Assembly: GCA_036924085.1 (NCBI GenBank)
Contig: JAVGWX010000002.1
Coordinates: 86,050,704 to 86,114,703 of the forward strand
Length of the DNA: 64,000 nt
Source: Ariolimax columbianus
Taxonomy: Eukaryota; Mollusca; Gastropoda; Stylommatophora; Arionidae
Direction: 5' to 3'
The notes under the pieces: model-generated
What the model was told of the DNA's origin: nothing
Database searches by the model: none
The model's input: only the letters and a program-made list of their open reading frames with translations
Shown here: piece after piece, positions 53,215-63,756 of the stretch
Layout of the letters: the number at the start of each line of letters is the position of its first letter
Numbering within the stretch: position 1 is the stretch's first letter
Made by a program: the position numbers and the translations under genes

Positions 53215-53500
53215 AGGGCTCCCCTCTGTGGCGAAGTGGTCAAGCTGTTTGCCTCGTGTTCAGAAGGTCGGGGTTCAATTTCGAGCTGCGACGGTCGGTC
53301 CATGATGTCAATTTGTTTCCGGAGATCCCTAAGTTCATCGCTGGAGCTACGGAGTTCGTGCTTTGTGCGATGCTCTCAACAGATGGGGTACCCAGACAGA
53401 TGGGGTACCCATCTGCCGAGAGAGACCGAGCTAAAATGGGTAAAAACCTGAGGCAATGAAGTCGAGCCCCCGCTTAAATTTTTTTTTTTTTTTTAAAGTA
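53215..53500 (+). mobile_element. tRNA-derived SINE nested in CR1-like LINE
   Basis: Head with A box TGGCGAAGTGG (53229-53239) and B-box-like GGTTCAATTTC (53272-53282). The body contains two copies of CAGATGGGGTACCCA (about 53380-53415) and ends with CCCCCGCTTAAA and a T run at about 53478-53495. Flanks AAGGGCTCCCC and AAAGGACTTCCC look like a worn target duplication. A 3' T run on the sense strand is unusual for a SINE tail. Confidence 0.7.
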
Positions 53501-54470
53501 AAGGACTTCCCATTTGAGTACGGTACTCCGATCTAGGTCTAACTAATGCTTTATACAGTGTGACTATCACATCCATGCTCCTTTGGTTAATGTTTCCTTT
53601 TATCACATCTAACATTGCATTTGCGTTTTTCACTGCTACCTGAACTTGCTCACTGACCTTCCCTGTATGATCTATTATAATCCCTAGTTCATTTTTTCCT
53701 TTTCTATCTTTCTAATATTGTTCTCTCCCATTCTGTAATTATGTTCAATATTGGATCTCAATTTGCCAGTTCTCAGACCAATTCAGAATTTTATCTAAAT
53801 CTAACTTCAAAATATCCACTTCTGCTTTAGATGAGACACTTCTGTATAATTGTGTGCCAAGTAATTTTACAATTATGGACCCGATATCATTGTCTAAATC
53901 GTTTATGAAAATCAATAACAAAATTAGCCCGTAAACAAAGCACTGTGTTACTCCCCTTTTTACCTCACACCAATCAGATTAATCCTTGTTTATGTCCACA
54001 GTCTGCTTTCTTCCCGTTAACCAACTTTATATCCATTTCGCAACTTCGCCACCAATTCCATGCGAATTTAACTTCTTAAACAATCATTGATGAGACATTC
54101 TTTGAAAGGTATTTGCAAAAATCTTGATAAATAAAATTCCTGAGCTCACCTCCATTTATCGTTTTGGTAACCTCCATTCATGAATTCAAATTTGTTAAGC
54201 ACGATCTCCCTTTAGAAAACATGCTGGTTATTTCTGATTAGATTAAATTTGTATAAATGCATTACAATGTTTTCTTTTATTATTGACTCTTAACATTTGT
54301 AGTATTTGTTGTTTTGACTACGCAGACATAAACTGTCTGTCTTAACGACTATGTTCGTTAAACTAAATGGTCTATAATTTGCTGGCTCTGATTATTTTTC
54401 TTTTTTGAACAAGATGATGACTCTTGCATCTTTCCAATCCTCTCACTCGAGACACGAAGTCCTGTCATAA

Positions 54471-54649
54471 TTAAACGCTTTAATTTAGCTTCAGTTGTCA
54501 ATTAGAGTCAAATCTTGTATCTTACAATTTTGACACTTTCTGAGAAACTAGAAAGTTGAAGCTTTCAGGACATATATAAACCCTATAACAAAGTAATTAA
54601 ATTATATTGTTGGGACAATTTAGGGACAATTTGGGACAATGTATTATTA
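54471..54649. other. spacer
   Basis: AT-rich, with a GGGACAATTTAGGGACAATT duplication near 54610. Nothing else seen. Confidence 0.4.
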
Positions 54650-54760
54650 ATGTTGTTGTTTTTTAATGCCCACAGTGAGTAGATTTACTCTTTTGTGCAT
54701 CCTGAAAAGAACGTTTGTTGTAGCTTTCCTCACATCCCGAGGCGAGAACAATAATGGATT
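54650..54760 (-). repeat. dispersed repeat B, 3' fragment
   Basis: Plus strand reverse of the repeat B 3' end: AATGCCCACAGTGAGTAG, TTACTCTTTTGTGCATCCTG and CTTTCCTCACATCCC. Only the 3' third remains, with a short TTGTTGTT tail side at 54651. Confidence 0.7.
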
Positions 54761-54763
54761 CAT

Positions 54764-54796
54764 TGATAATAATAATAATAATAATAACAATAATGG
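54764..54796. repeat. (AAT)n
   Basis: About 33 bp of AAT triplets. Confidence 0.9.
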
Positions 54797-55473
54797 CACC
54801 GAAGAGTGCACCACAGAAAGCACAATTAGGAAGAACAACGTTTGATCAGTTTAACTCCAGTGTTCGCATGTTGCGCGCGCGTGTGTGTCTGTATTACGTC
54901 TGCAAGTGAAGTTCAGTTCTCTGGATAAAGGTTGGTGTAGTGGATAGTTCTTTAAGGCTTCCAAACTGCCTATCCATGTGCTAGTGCTTTGTACGCAATT
55001 GACTAAGCATATGACAGTCTTGTAGAAAATGTTCAGTTGTATGTGTTGCTTGCCAATGGAGCCAATTTTAGCCTGTGTGCTTGGCCATTCAATCTGTTAT
55101 GTTCTTTTCTCAATCGAAAAAGAATCACTTGCTTCACTCAGGTTAGCATGGTCTTGCCCTATTGTGACAACGTAGATCGGTAACGCACAGAAATGCAACG
55201 AGCAGAACATAATGCATTCATTTGGAAATTACCAGAAAAAATTAGATGCGTAACTTTCACGTTCTTATACCTCGCCGTTGGACGACTTAAATTGTTTTAT
55301 ACCTTGGAACGGAGAGTCACAGAGAGCTTTAAACAACCGTATTGACCAGGAAATTCCAGACATAATGATCTATGGAAATTTCACGCCGTTAGAGATTACC
55401 GTTCCCGAGTTTTTGGCAAGACGGACAAACAAATACATGTATTTTGATTCTTATACGCTTGTAATATATATTC
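54797..55473. other. no recognisable gene
   Basis: Spacer. A 79-codon frame at 55278-55517 (+) has no motif and runs into repeat A. Confidence 0.4.
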
Positions 55474-55815
55474 TGGATCAAGACGTTGAGCAGCGAATCA
55501 GTTACAGCGGTCAGTGACCCAAAGCTGACTGCTAGCGTCAGGGTCAGCTGCCAAGACTCTTCTACACCTCTTTGATCCTGGATAATCGGCTGCAACAGAG
55601 CAAACTGTCCAAGAAGAAGAGATTAAAAATGGAGGGCTAACCTGGTACTAAAAAATGCCTGCTGAAGTCGGATGTGTCGGACAGAAAGGTGCAAATATCG
55701 CAGTCAAGCTGTAAACTACGACACAACGCATGCCGTTCTCTTGATTACATTCTGCTACTTGTAAAGCCCGTTTCAGGGCTTGGTAGCGGGAGATTGAGAG
55801 CGAACGAAGCCAAGC
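55474..55815 (+). repeat. dispersed repeat A, copy 4
   Basis: GGATCAAGACGTTGAGCAGC start, CTGACTGCTAGCGTCAGGGT, TGCTGAAGTCGGATGTGTCG, GCAAATATCGCAGTCAAGCT, CGACACAACGCATGCCGTTC, and a 3' end GAGAGCGAACGAAGCC without a long GAA tail. Confidence 0.85.
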
Positions 55816-56269
55816 CAAGTCATATATATTCCATCTGGGGAAATCATTTTAGGATAACATTCAGTTGGTCTATGATAAGTATTCAGTAGTATTTAGTTAT
55901 GTATAAGTATTCAAAGCCCTACGCGTTTATTTCAATTGTGTGATGACACAAAATAAGCTTTTGACATAAAACGTGAAAGTTTAGTTTTATAAATATAACT
56001 GAATTATTGTGCTCTTTTTAGTGCATTTGAAATGAAACTATCAAAAAAATTTGCATTTATTATATTTGTCACGGACATATGTCCTTCTTTGTGTTATTTA
56101 CGTTAGCATCGTTAATTTGCGTATTATCGCTTATCATGTTTCATTTTCAGATCCTCGTTTCTTTTTAGTGGGAGGATTAATAGCAACGTAGTAAAATGAA
56201 AGTGGCAGTCATAAAGTTTAGTATCAAAATAAACACATTGAAGACAAAGACAAAGGTAAATGGCCAAGC
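55816..56269. other. no recognisable gene
   Basis: AT-rich spacer. Confidence 0.4.
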
Positions 56270-56830
56270 AACAGAGGAAGCTGAATGTAATCGTCAATAG
56301 AGAAATAATCGTACACAGGTAGAAGTTTACATTTTTATGACAAACTATAACAAAAGATGTCCGAAATGAGACAACAATTCAGATAAGGGTTGCTTTTTTG
56401 CCATAAAAAGACTTTGAGAGAAAAACAGAAATTGCTTGCTTCTAAGAATATCCGGGTATAAATGAGGAAAAGAATAATCTCCCCTCATCTATGGCGAATC
56501 TCACTGTATGGGGCTGAAATATGGACAAAGAAGGATGAAAAAAGCGTGTCAGTTTCAAAATGTGGATGAAAACAGTGAGTTGAACAGAAAGAAAATCAAA
56601 CGACAATGTCCTCCGTGAAGTTAGACGCACAAAGACACATATTAAAAATGATACAAAAGCGAAGATTGAGTTGGCTGGGACACAATAAGAAGAGATTCAG
56701 AAAATACTAGAGGGCAAGATGCAGGGGTAAAAGACGAAAGGTGCGATCTTTACATCTCAAGCATGCAGAGACATTAAAGTACGATCTTAGAATTGATATA
56801 ACCAGATGATGGTGACGATGCTGTATTTCC
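56270..56830 (+). pseudogene. LINE C-terminal relic
   Basis: Plus strand: WRISLYGAEIWTKKDEKSV (about 56492-56545), AQRHILKMIQKRRLSWLGH (56630-56685), then a basic RCRGKRRKVRSLHLKH. Order YGxExWT ... RRLSWLGH ... GKR is that of LINE C-termini. Numerous stops upstream. Confidence 0.65.
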
Positions 56831-56935
56831 TAACGAGAGTGATGATATATGTGTCATAGTCAGTCTTCCTATCGCCTGTCTTTCTCTGCCTGTGTCATGC
56901 GTGACATCCTCCTCCAGATTTGCATTTTGTTAATG

Positions 56936-57090
56936 TCTGCAGGCTTGTGTTAATGTCTACAGGCGTGTGTTAATGTCTGCAGGCTTGTGTTAATGTCTGC
57001 AGGCTTGTGTTAATGTCTGCAGGCTTGTGTTAATGTCTGCAGGCTTGTGTTAATGTCTGCAGGCTTGTGTTAATGTCTGCAGGCTTGTGC
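56936..57090 (+). repeat. 20-bp minisatellite, eight units
   Basis: Near-perfect units of TTGTGTTAATGTCTGCAGGC, differing at one or two bases only. Confidence 0.95.
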
Positions 57091-57229
57091 ATTCGGGAGG
57101 TCTTTTGTCTGTAGCGACTCGCATACAACTTTTGCTCCAGACAAGTTCATATACGTTTTTTACATACAAAATTACAAACATATTCCAGTGCAACATATGA
57201 TAAGCAGCATTATGTTAAACTGGTTAAGT

Positions 57230-57590
57230 TCTGTGATCAATATGCTGAGCCGTGCATGAAATGTAACGATCAACCAAAGCTGCCTACTAGCGTCAGGGCT
57301 AGCAACCCAGAGCTGACAAGATTCTTGTCCACCTTTACATAGGGATCGTGGATAACGGGCTGCAACATGGCAGTCTGACTAAGGGAACGGGATCGAAGAG
57401 GGAAGGCTAAACAGGTATTCAAAAAAGGCCTGCTGAAGTCAGGCAGAAAATTGAAAATGTCGGAGTAAAGCTATAAACTACGACACAACGCATTCCGTTC
57501 TCTGGACTACATACTGCTACTTGCAAAACCCTTTTCAGAGCTTAGTACCGGGAGTTTGAGAACGAGCGACGAAGAACACGAAGAAGAAAC
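57230..57590 (+). repeat. dispersed repeat A, copy 5
   Basis: GATCAATATGCTGAGCCGTG start, CTACTAGCGTCAGGGCTAGC, GGGATCGAAGAGGGAAGGCT, CTACGACACAACGCATTCCG, and a 3' end with GAAGAACACGAAGAAGAAAC. A short deletion after GCTGAAGTCAGGC removes the usual GGATGTGT block. Confidence 0.85.
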
Positions 57591-58079
57591 TGGTCCGGTT
57601 CCATCATTGAAAGTGTAAAGAAAATAAAAGGAGGCAGACACGACCAACTGTTGGTGTATGAGGAAAATGTTTCAATTTGCGGCGACCATTTTTGTGGGTG
57701 CTGTCAAACCTCATCGCTTCTCTATATAGTTTGATCGACGTAATAATTATATGACATGCTGTGCTCTCATATCTTCCCGAGATATGTCAACATGTCACGC
57801 CTTTTAATGACATATCCATCGATAGCAATGAGTAAACAACTTGATTGTGAAGGCTGAACTTCACTAGCATCGCCAACGATTTGTCAGGTGGATAAACTCA
57901 CGTCTACAGCTATACTTGTGAGTCGTCTTTACAGCAGGCTGCAGGGGAACTCGGTATTCTACCTTCTCCCAGAAACAGTAGACGTGACCTTCATTTACAT
58001 GTATAACCAAGTGCATTTTGAAACCTTGACTTAATCTTTTGTTAGAAGAACCAGTAGCTGCCATTGCTTGCTCATTCAT
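57591..58079. other. no recognisable gene
   Basis: Spacer. The minus-strand frame 57864-58184 has no motif of its own; its first part overlaps the LINE-A tip. Confidence 0.4.
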
Positions 58080-58145
58080 TATCGCAGTTGTGCTTTGAAA
58101 AAAGGGATGTAACTGCAGTCCATAATAATTGCTCACTGTAACTGA
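58080..58145 (-). mobile_element. LINE-A 3' tip
   Basis: AGTTGTGCTTTGAAAAAAGG and GATGTAACTGCAGTCCATAA match the LINE-A 3' end at 23501-23550, including the reading YYGLQLHPFFQSTT. A very short truncated copy or a chance survivor of a larger one. Confidence 0.55.
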
Positions 58146-58611
58146 ATAAATAATTACACCCTGATTTGTGGTCACGAACATCAAATCCTATGTGCATATA
58201 CCTGGAACTTCACCTATGTACTTCGCTGTATCATGTGCTGTTAATATATCCAAAATAAAAGTAGTTCAAACCCAACCAACATAACCAGACCGACAAAACA
58301 ACGTATGCTTATGACACACCGACATACATTCCTGGCTCAGCTGACGTGAAATGGTGAAAAGCAAACATAGATCTAACAAGATAGAGCAGGCCACGAACAT
58401 GCGAGGAGTGCACATTACAAATCAATCTCAACAAAGTCTGCGTGATATTGACGCTCATTAAATACCTCTAATGAATTCCCTACCGTTTAAAATAACAATA
58501 ACCGACATCCACGCCAGAACTCTCGAAGAGGATCATGTCTATCTGCAACTTTCTCAGTTAATTAATGCTGTTTGTCATTTTCTGTATGGACATTCGCGGT
58601 TCTAAGATCTT
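58146..58611. other. no recognisable gene
   Basis: Spacer without recognisable motif. Confidence 0.4.
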
Positions 58612-58724
58612 CTTGCTCTCTCTCTCTCTCAGTCTCTCTCTCTCTATCTCTCTCTTTATCGCTCTCTATCTCTCTCTCCCTCTCTGTCTCTCTATCGCTC
58701 TATATCTCTCTCTCTACCTCTCTC

Positions 58725-58762
<38 letters not shown>

Positions 58763-58812
58763 ATCTCTCTCAGTCTTGTCTCTCTTTCTCTCTCTCTCTC
58801 TCTATCTCTCTA

Positions 58813-58849
<37 letters not shown>

Positions 58850-58854
58850 CTCTA

Positions 58855-58891
<37 letters not shown>

Positions 58892-59150
58892 TTATCTCTC
58901 TCTCTTTATCTCTCTCTATCTATCTCTCTCAGTCTCTCTCTCTTTCTCTCTCTCTCTCTCTATCTATCTCTCTATCTCTATATCTCTCTCTCTATCTCTC
59001 TCTATCTATCTCTATCTCTCTCTCTATCTCGCTCTCTATCTCTCTTTATCTCTCTATCTCTCTCTCTCTCAATCTCTCCATATCTCTTTCTATTTCTATC
59101 TCTCTCTCTTTCTCTCTCTCTATCTCGCTATCTCTCTCTTTCTATCTCTC

Positions 59151-59185
<35 letters not shown>

Positions 59186-59362
59186 ATATATATATATATA
59201 TCTAACTCTCTCTCTCTCTCTATCTCTCTCTGTCTCTCTCTCTCTATCTCTCTCTATCTATTTCTCTCTCTCTCTATCTCTCTCTATCTCTATCTCTCTC
59301 TATCTCTCTATCTCTCTCGCACTCTCTCTCTCTTTCTCTCTCTCTCTCTCTATCTCTCTCTA

Positions 59363-59395
<33 letters not shown>

Positions 59396-59410
59396 ATCTC
59401 TCTCTCTTAC
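58612..59410 (+). repeat. (CT)n/(TATCTCTC)n low complexity
   Basis: 800 bp of CT-rich repeats with ATATAT islands at 58820-58845 and 59186-59200. Two plus-strand frames of nearly 300 Leu/Ser/Ile/Tyr codons are compositional. Confidence 0.95.
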
Positions 59411-59439
59411 ATATATAATATCTATCGCCTTAATTGATC

Positions 59440-60224
59440 TCGATCCCATGAGGGCAACGACGTGAGGATTTGTTCAAAGCGCTCTGGAGAATCGGTTGTC
59501 CATGGATTCTACCGAGCATTACCGAGTCGCTCCACACTAGCATGAAGGACACCATCATCTTTGGCCATGCATCCTGACAGGAGTTCGTAATCAAGTATGA
59601 GGTAAAGCAAGGCTGTGTACTTGCTCCAACCCTCCTTGAAATATATTTTTCACTTCTCTTGAGACATGCCTTCCGTGATCGGAACGGTGGTATTGTCATT
59701 CATTCTCGCACAGATGTGGTCTATCCAATGTCCAAAGGCTGATAAACAAGACCAGAACTAACAGGGTGCTGATCAGAAAGCTGCTCTTTGCGGATGATGA
59801 GCAATTCCAACTGACTAAGAGGAGGAACTTTAATGCTTACTGTCTGCATTTTCTGATGCCTGTTGTGAGTTTGGATTAATAATCAGCGAAAAGAAGACAC
59901 ACGTTATAGTGCAAGGTGCTAACAAAGCACCAGTAATCCCCATTATGATTAAGAGCTTCAGGTAGTAGATCATTTAACTTAGCTAGTCAATAATAAACAA
60001 TCCCTGGACCAAGTGATTAATATCAGGATAGGCCAGGTGGTCATAACAATGAGCAGCCTAACAAAAATCTCTTGGAGAACACGAAGCTCACTAATAAAAC
60101 AAAAACATTTGTTTACCAGACATGTGTCCCCAGCACACTTTTGTGACAGTGAAATATAGCCTATCTACGCGCACCAGGATTAGCTGCTAAACAGTTTTCA
60201 CGTGATGTGCCTGGGCAGAGTCCA
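59440..60224 (+). mobile_element. LINE-A RT, left of the 47-bp array
   Basis: Plus strand across frames: FKALWRIGCPW-like start, HTSMKDTIIFGHAS, VKQGCVLAPTLLEIYFSLLL (about 59600-59660), RHAFRDRNGGIVIHSRTD, LLFADDEQ (FADD box at about 59787), SLDQVINIRIGQVVITMSSL, SFHVMCLGRVQGFGLQDKTT (60195-60250). It runs into the array without a break. Confidence 0.85.
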
Positions 60225-61345
60225 GGGATTTGGGTTGCAGGACAAGACCACCAACATAAGGGTGTTGTCCAGGAGTTGGGTTGCTTGACATGACCACCAA
60301 CATAGAGATGTTGTCAAGAAAGTTGGGTGGCAGGACAAGACCATAAACATAGAGGTGTTGTCCGGGGAGTTGGGGGACAGGACAAGACCACCAACATAGA
60401 AGTGTTGTCCAGGGAGTTGGGTGCCAGGACAAGACCACAAACATAGAGGTGTTCTCCAGGGAGTTGGGTGACAGGACAAGACCCTCAACATAGAGGTGTT
60501 GTCCAGGGAGTTGGGTGACAGGACAAGACCATCAACATAGAGGTGTTGTCCAGGGAGTTAGGTTGCAGGACAAGACCACCAACATAGATATGTTGTCCAG
60601 GAAGTTGGGTTGCAGGACAAGACCATTAACATATAGGTGTTGTCCAGGGGGTTGGGGGACATGACAAGGCCACCAACATAAAGGTGTTGTACAGGGAGTT
60701 GGGAGACAGGACAAGAACACCAACATAGAGGTGTTGTCCACGGAGTTGGGTGACAGGACAAGACCACAAACATAGAGGTTTTGTCCAGGGAGTTGGGTTG
60801 CAGGACAAAACCACCAACATAGAGGTGTTGTCCAGGGAGTTGGGTGACAGGACAAGGCCACCAACATAGAGGTGTTGTCCAGGGAGTTGGGAGACAGGAC
60901 AAGGCCACCAACATAGAGGTGTTGTCCACGAAGTTGGGTGACAGGACAAGACCACAAACATAGAGGTTTTGTCCAGGGAGTTGGGGGACAGGATAAGACC
61001 ACCAATATAGAAGTGTTGTCCAGGGAGTTGGGGGACAGGACAAAACCACCAACATAGAGGTGTTGTCCAGGGAGTTGGGTGACAGGACAAGGCCACCAAC
61101 ATAGAGGTGTTGTCCAGGGAGTTGGGTGACAGGACAAGGCCACCAACATAGGGGTGTTGTCCAGGGAGTTGGGTGACAGGACAAGGCCACCAGCATAGGG
61201 GTGTTGTCCAGGGTGTTGGGTGACAGGACAAGACCACCAACATAGAGGTGTTGTCTAGGGAGTTGGGTGACAGGACAAGACCATCAACATAGAGGTGTTG
61301 TCCAGGGAGTTGGGTTACAGGACAAGACCACCAACATAGAGGTGT
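60225..61345 (+). repeat. 47-bp minisatellite grown from LINE-A codons
   Basis: About 24 units of 47 bp, core GACAAGACCACCAACATAGA and GGTGTTGTCCAGGGAGTTGG. One unit equals the LINE-A codons for RVQGFGLQDKTTNIEVL (the copy at 20210 reads RIQGVGWQDTITNSEVL). LINE-A runs in at 60225 and out at 61346 at the same motif. As 47 is not a multiple of 3, the minus strand has three overlapping frames of 205-212 codons; these are by-products. Confidence 0.95.
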
Positions 61346-61850
61346 TGGAGAGAGCTGGCACTGTCAGGATCGTTTTCATGCTTAGTCTTCGTTGGCTTCG
61401 ATGGCTGGGACACACTCAGAGGATGGGCGATGGCAAAACAGCAAAGAATCTTCTCTACGTGAAATTACAGTCGGGGAAAAGGTCTTAGGGTTGGTCACTA
61501 CTTCGGTACAAGGATGTATGCAGGTGGAAAATGAATGATCGATTAAAAACCATGGAAACAGGACGCCAGAGATCGTGTTGCATGGATGGACAGGATTAGG
61601 CATGGAATACAGACAAAGGAGATACTGTTTGCAGATAGGCTAAGGATTCAGCCTTTAGAGAAGACAGGCCACACAATGGGATGACGCAAACAGTCCTGAT
61701 TTTCCTTGCACATCCTGTGGAAAACTCTTATCTGCTCGGAGTGGTCTTACGAGCCAAATTCGCCATCGTCTGTAGTTCAATTTCATTTTTCCAAAGCACA
61801 ATTTACTATCGTCTGACAAGACGAAATGAGCCAACGATGATATATGTATA
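61346..61850 (+). mobile_element. LINE-A C-terminus, right of the 47-bp array
   Basis: Plus strand: EVLERAGTVRIVFMLSLRWL, RWLGHTQRMGDGKTAKNLLY, LQSGKRS, stop, LLRYKDVCR, then a frame-shifted finger CTSCGKLLSARSGLTSQIRH (C-x2-C...H) and a 3' UTR with CAAAGCACAATTTACTATCG and GAGCCAACGATGATATA. Joins the reading begun before the array. Confidence 0.85.
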
Positions 61851-62139
61851 TATAATCGTATGTGTACTTACTTGGATACGTGAATCCTGGTATTCAGTCA
61901 GGCAATGTTGCTTGATGCTGGTAGCCAAGTGCTGCGTGAATCTATGCCTGCCCTTCGCTTTGGAGTACCATGACGGTTCTAAGACCACGAAGACGCAGGC
62001 CATCTCTCCATCTCGTCAGCGGGCGGCCGTGCAGGTGGTTGCAGTTTTATGGCCACCAGAAAAAACACCTTCCTCGTTCATCTATCGTCAGTCATGCTGA
62101 CCATATGGCTGGCCCATTTGCACTTTCGTATTGATGCAG
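61851..62139. other. no recognisable gene
   Basis: Spacer. A 139-codon plus frame covering 61681-62100 is a shifted frame through LINE-A and this spacer. Confidence 0.4.
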
Positions 62140-62290
62140 AGTCGACGACATCCCAGAACACAGAGTGATATGTGATCTTTATAATAAATTCAAGATTGGC
62201 ACTACGGACCTTTGTGCATGTGGCACGGCATGTATGACAATGGGCCACCTGTTGCTACCAGCTGCCTAACATACACTTGTGAAAGATGTA
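62140..62290 (+). pseudogene. LINE terminal CxCG...HLL fragment
   Basis: Plus strand: KFKIGTTDLCACGTACMTMG and HLLLPAA, matching the LxCxCGxxxQTxxHLL end block of a LINE group (compare 50930-51720). Short. Confidence 0.5.
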
Positions 62291-62479
62291 GCAGGTAGCA
62301 TCAACCACGTGTCCTTCCATTAAAGACTAAATGAAAATACGACGAGCCTCGAATTGAATCATTGAAGTCTGAAAACGAACGAAAAAGAAAATATAATAAT
62401 AATAATAGTTGAAGATGACAGCATCAGACTTGTGCTGCGAGATGTATTCTCATATAGCCTTAAAGACCAATCCTTGCGC

Positions 62480-62700
62480 TGCAGATTTTGCCGCATCCAT
62501 AGCACTCATGTTAGGTGAAGGCTGTCAAGTCGTGTTACTCTATCGGGCGGCACATTTTCTCTGAGCCTCCGCGATAGAGTTTCGCTTTGCGATTCAAACA
62601 CCTTCGGTAATTTTAGCGCCCAGATGGAACGGTTCTGTGCAAGCAGCTCTCAGGTGGTGGTACAAATCTTCAAGTTTTTCAGAGACACTTTCAAGGAGTC
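62480..62700 (-). repeat. repeat shared with 29446-29550
   Basis: Minus strand reads SVSEKLEDLYHHLRAACTEP and then SQSETLSRRLREN. The CTEPF and SRRLRE blocks recur on the plus strand at 29455-29540. Likely a piece of a multicopy element. Function not recognised. Confidence 0.45.
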
Positions 62701-62746
62701 CATGCAGCGCTGATTGTGTCACCCCCCTTCCCCACTATGAGTGTCA

Positions 62747-62812
62747 GCACACACACACACACACAGACACACACATACACACACACAGACACACACACAC
62801 ACACACACACAG
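62747..62812. repeat. (CA)n microsatellite
   Basis: 66 bp of CA with CAGACA and CATACA interruptions. Confidence 0.9.
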
Positions 62813-62960
62813 GCAACAGGCAAGCACAAGCACATATCCGTTTCAAGCAATGTGGTAAGCTTTCGACAATATGTCATCTAAGATTCCTCATGATAGATAA
62901 CATATCTTTCCAATATCTCTCAAACTCCTGCTACCAAGTCCTGGAAAGCGCTTTGCGAGT

Positions 62961-63260
62961 AGCATGATGTAGTCCAGAGAGCGGAATGAGTTGTGTTGTA
63001 ATTTACAGCTTGACCGCGATATTTGCATCTTTCGGTCCAACACATCCGACTTCCCCATGGCATTTTTGGATACCGGGTTAGTCTCCCCTCTTCGATCCTG
63101 TTTCCTTTGCTAGTCTGTCCTGTTGCAACCTGTTATCTAGGATTACCACGTAGAGGTGAAATATCTTGGCAGTTCTTGGTCGCTCTGCTCTGACGCTAAC
63201 AGTCAGCTTTTGGTCTGTGGCTTCTACAGCTCATGCGCTGTTCAGCATCTTGATCCCTGG
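62961..63260 (-). repeat. dispersed repeat A, copy 6
   Basis: Plus strand reversed blocks: ATGTAGTCCAGAGAGCGGAA, GCGATATTTGCATCTTTCGG, AACACATCCGACTTCCCCAT, CTCTTCGATCCTGTTTCC, GCTCATGCGCTGTTCAGCAT. Confidence 0.85.
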
Positions 63261-63756
63261 CCGCATTATTGGAATTATCATTAGACCTCTTAGCTGCCCA
63301 TTGGACTATTCCATAAATCTGCATGACTTTGGAGGTCAATGATCCGCGTACTTCTTTATTCGTTGTCAATTATTCGCTTCTTTGTGACAAGGCATTCTGT
63401 GTTTATGATAGGATAATTTTAATTATTAAAATTTTTAGAAAATGAACAATATATAAATATGACAATTTTACATATATATGGTGTAAGCTGTGTTTCTTAG
63501 AGCTGGATACTATTTCCAATTTCTTACTATTTTAACAGAGGACTTCAATTTTACTTCAAAGCACAACCATATTAATCAACTTATGTAGTTCTGTACTTGC
63601 CATCATGCCAGGAAGTGATCAATAAAGCCGAAATCAGGGAAAGAATTTATGAGGCCAGTAATAATACACACATCAAAGGCAAAGGCCGCCGTCCATCGCA
63701 AACGATGATGGCATAATTTGTTTGCTTGCGCTATTTTTAGTAAGGATTGACCGCGC
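63261..63756. other. no recognisable gene
   Basis: AT-rich spacer with no coding signal. Confidence 0.4.

Larger units (their letters stand above)
52430..54470 (-). mobile_element. CR1-like LINE, RT to 3' end
   Basis: Longest CR1-like copy. Minus strand across frames: DWKDARVIILFKK and SEPANYRPFSLTNIV (about 54450-54350), FSKGRSCLTNLNS (about 54210), worn FSKAFD block, WLTGRKQTV (about 54010), LILLLIFINDLDNDIGS, SSKAEVDIL, KALVRPRSEY (about 53530), ERIQ block expanded as a 22-bp array, then AYNALPQEIVAAWPINV-like 3' region and the CTTAACATAACG tail (52432). A SINE splits it at 53215-53500. Copies at 4015, 19700/22396 and 25939 are the same group. Confidence 0.85.

Noticed and set aside
58565..59465. 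Two plus-strand frames of 290-297 codons of Leu, Ser, Ile and Tyr
   Set aside because: CT-rich low complexity DNA is open in several frames by composition.
60532..61243. Three overlapping minus-strand frames of 205-212 codons, rich in Cys, Trp and Pro
   Set aside because: They are the three phases of a 47-bp repeat read repeatedly; the underlying unit is LINE-A codons on the other strand.
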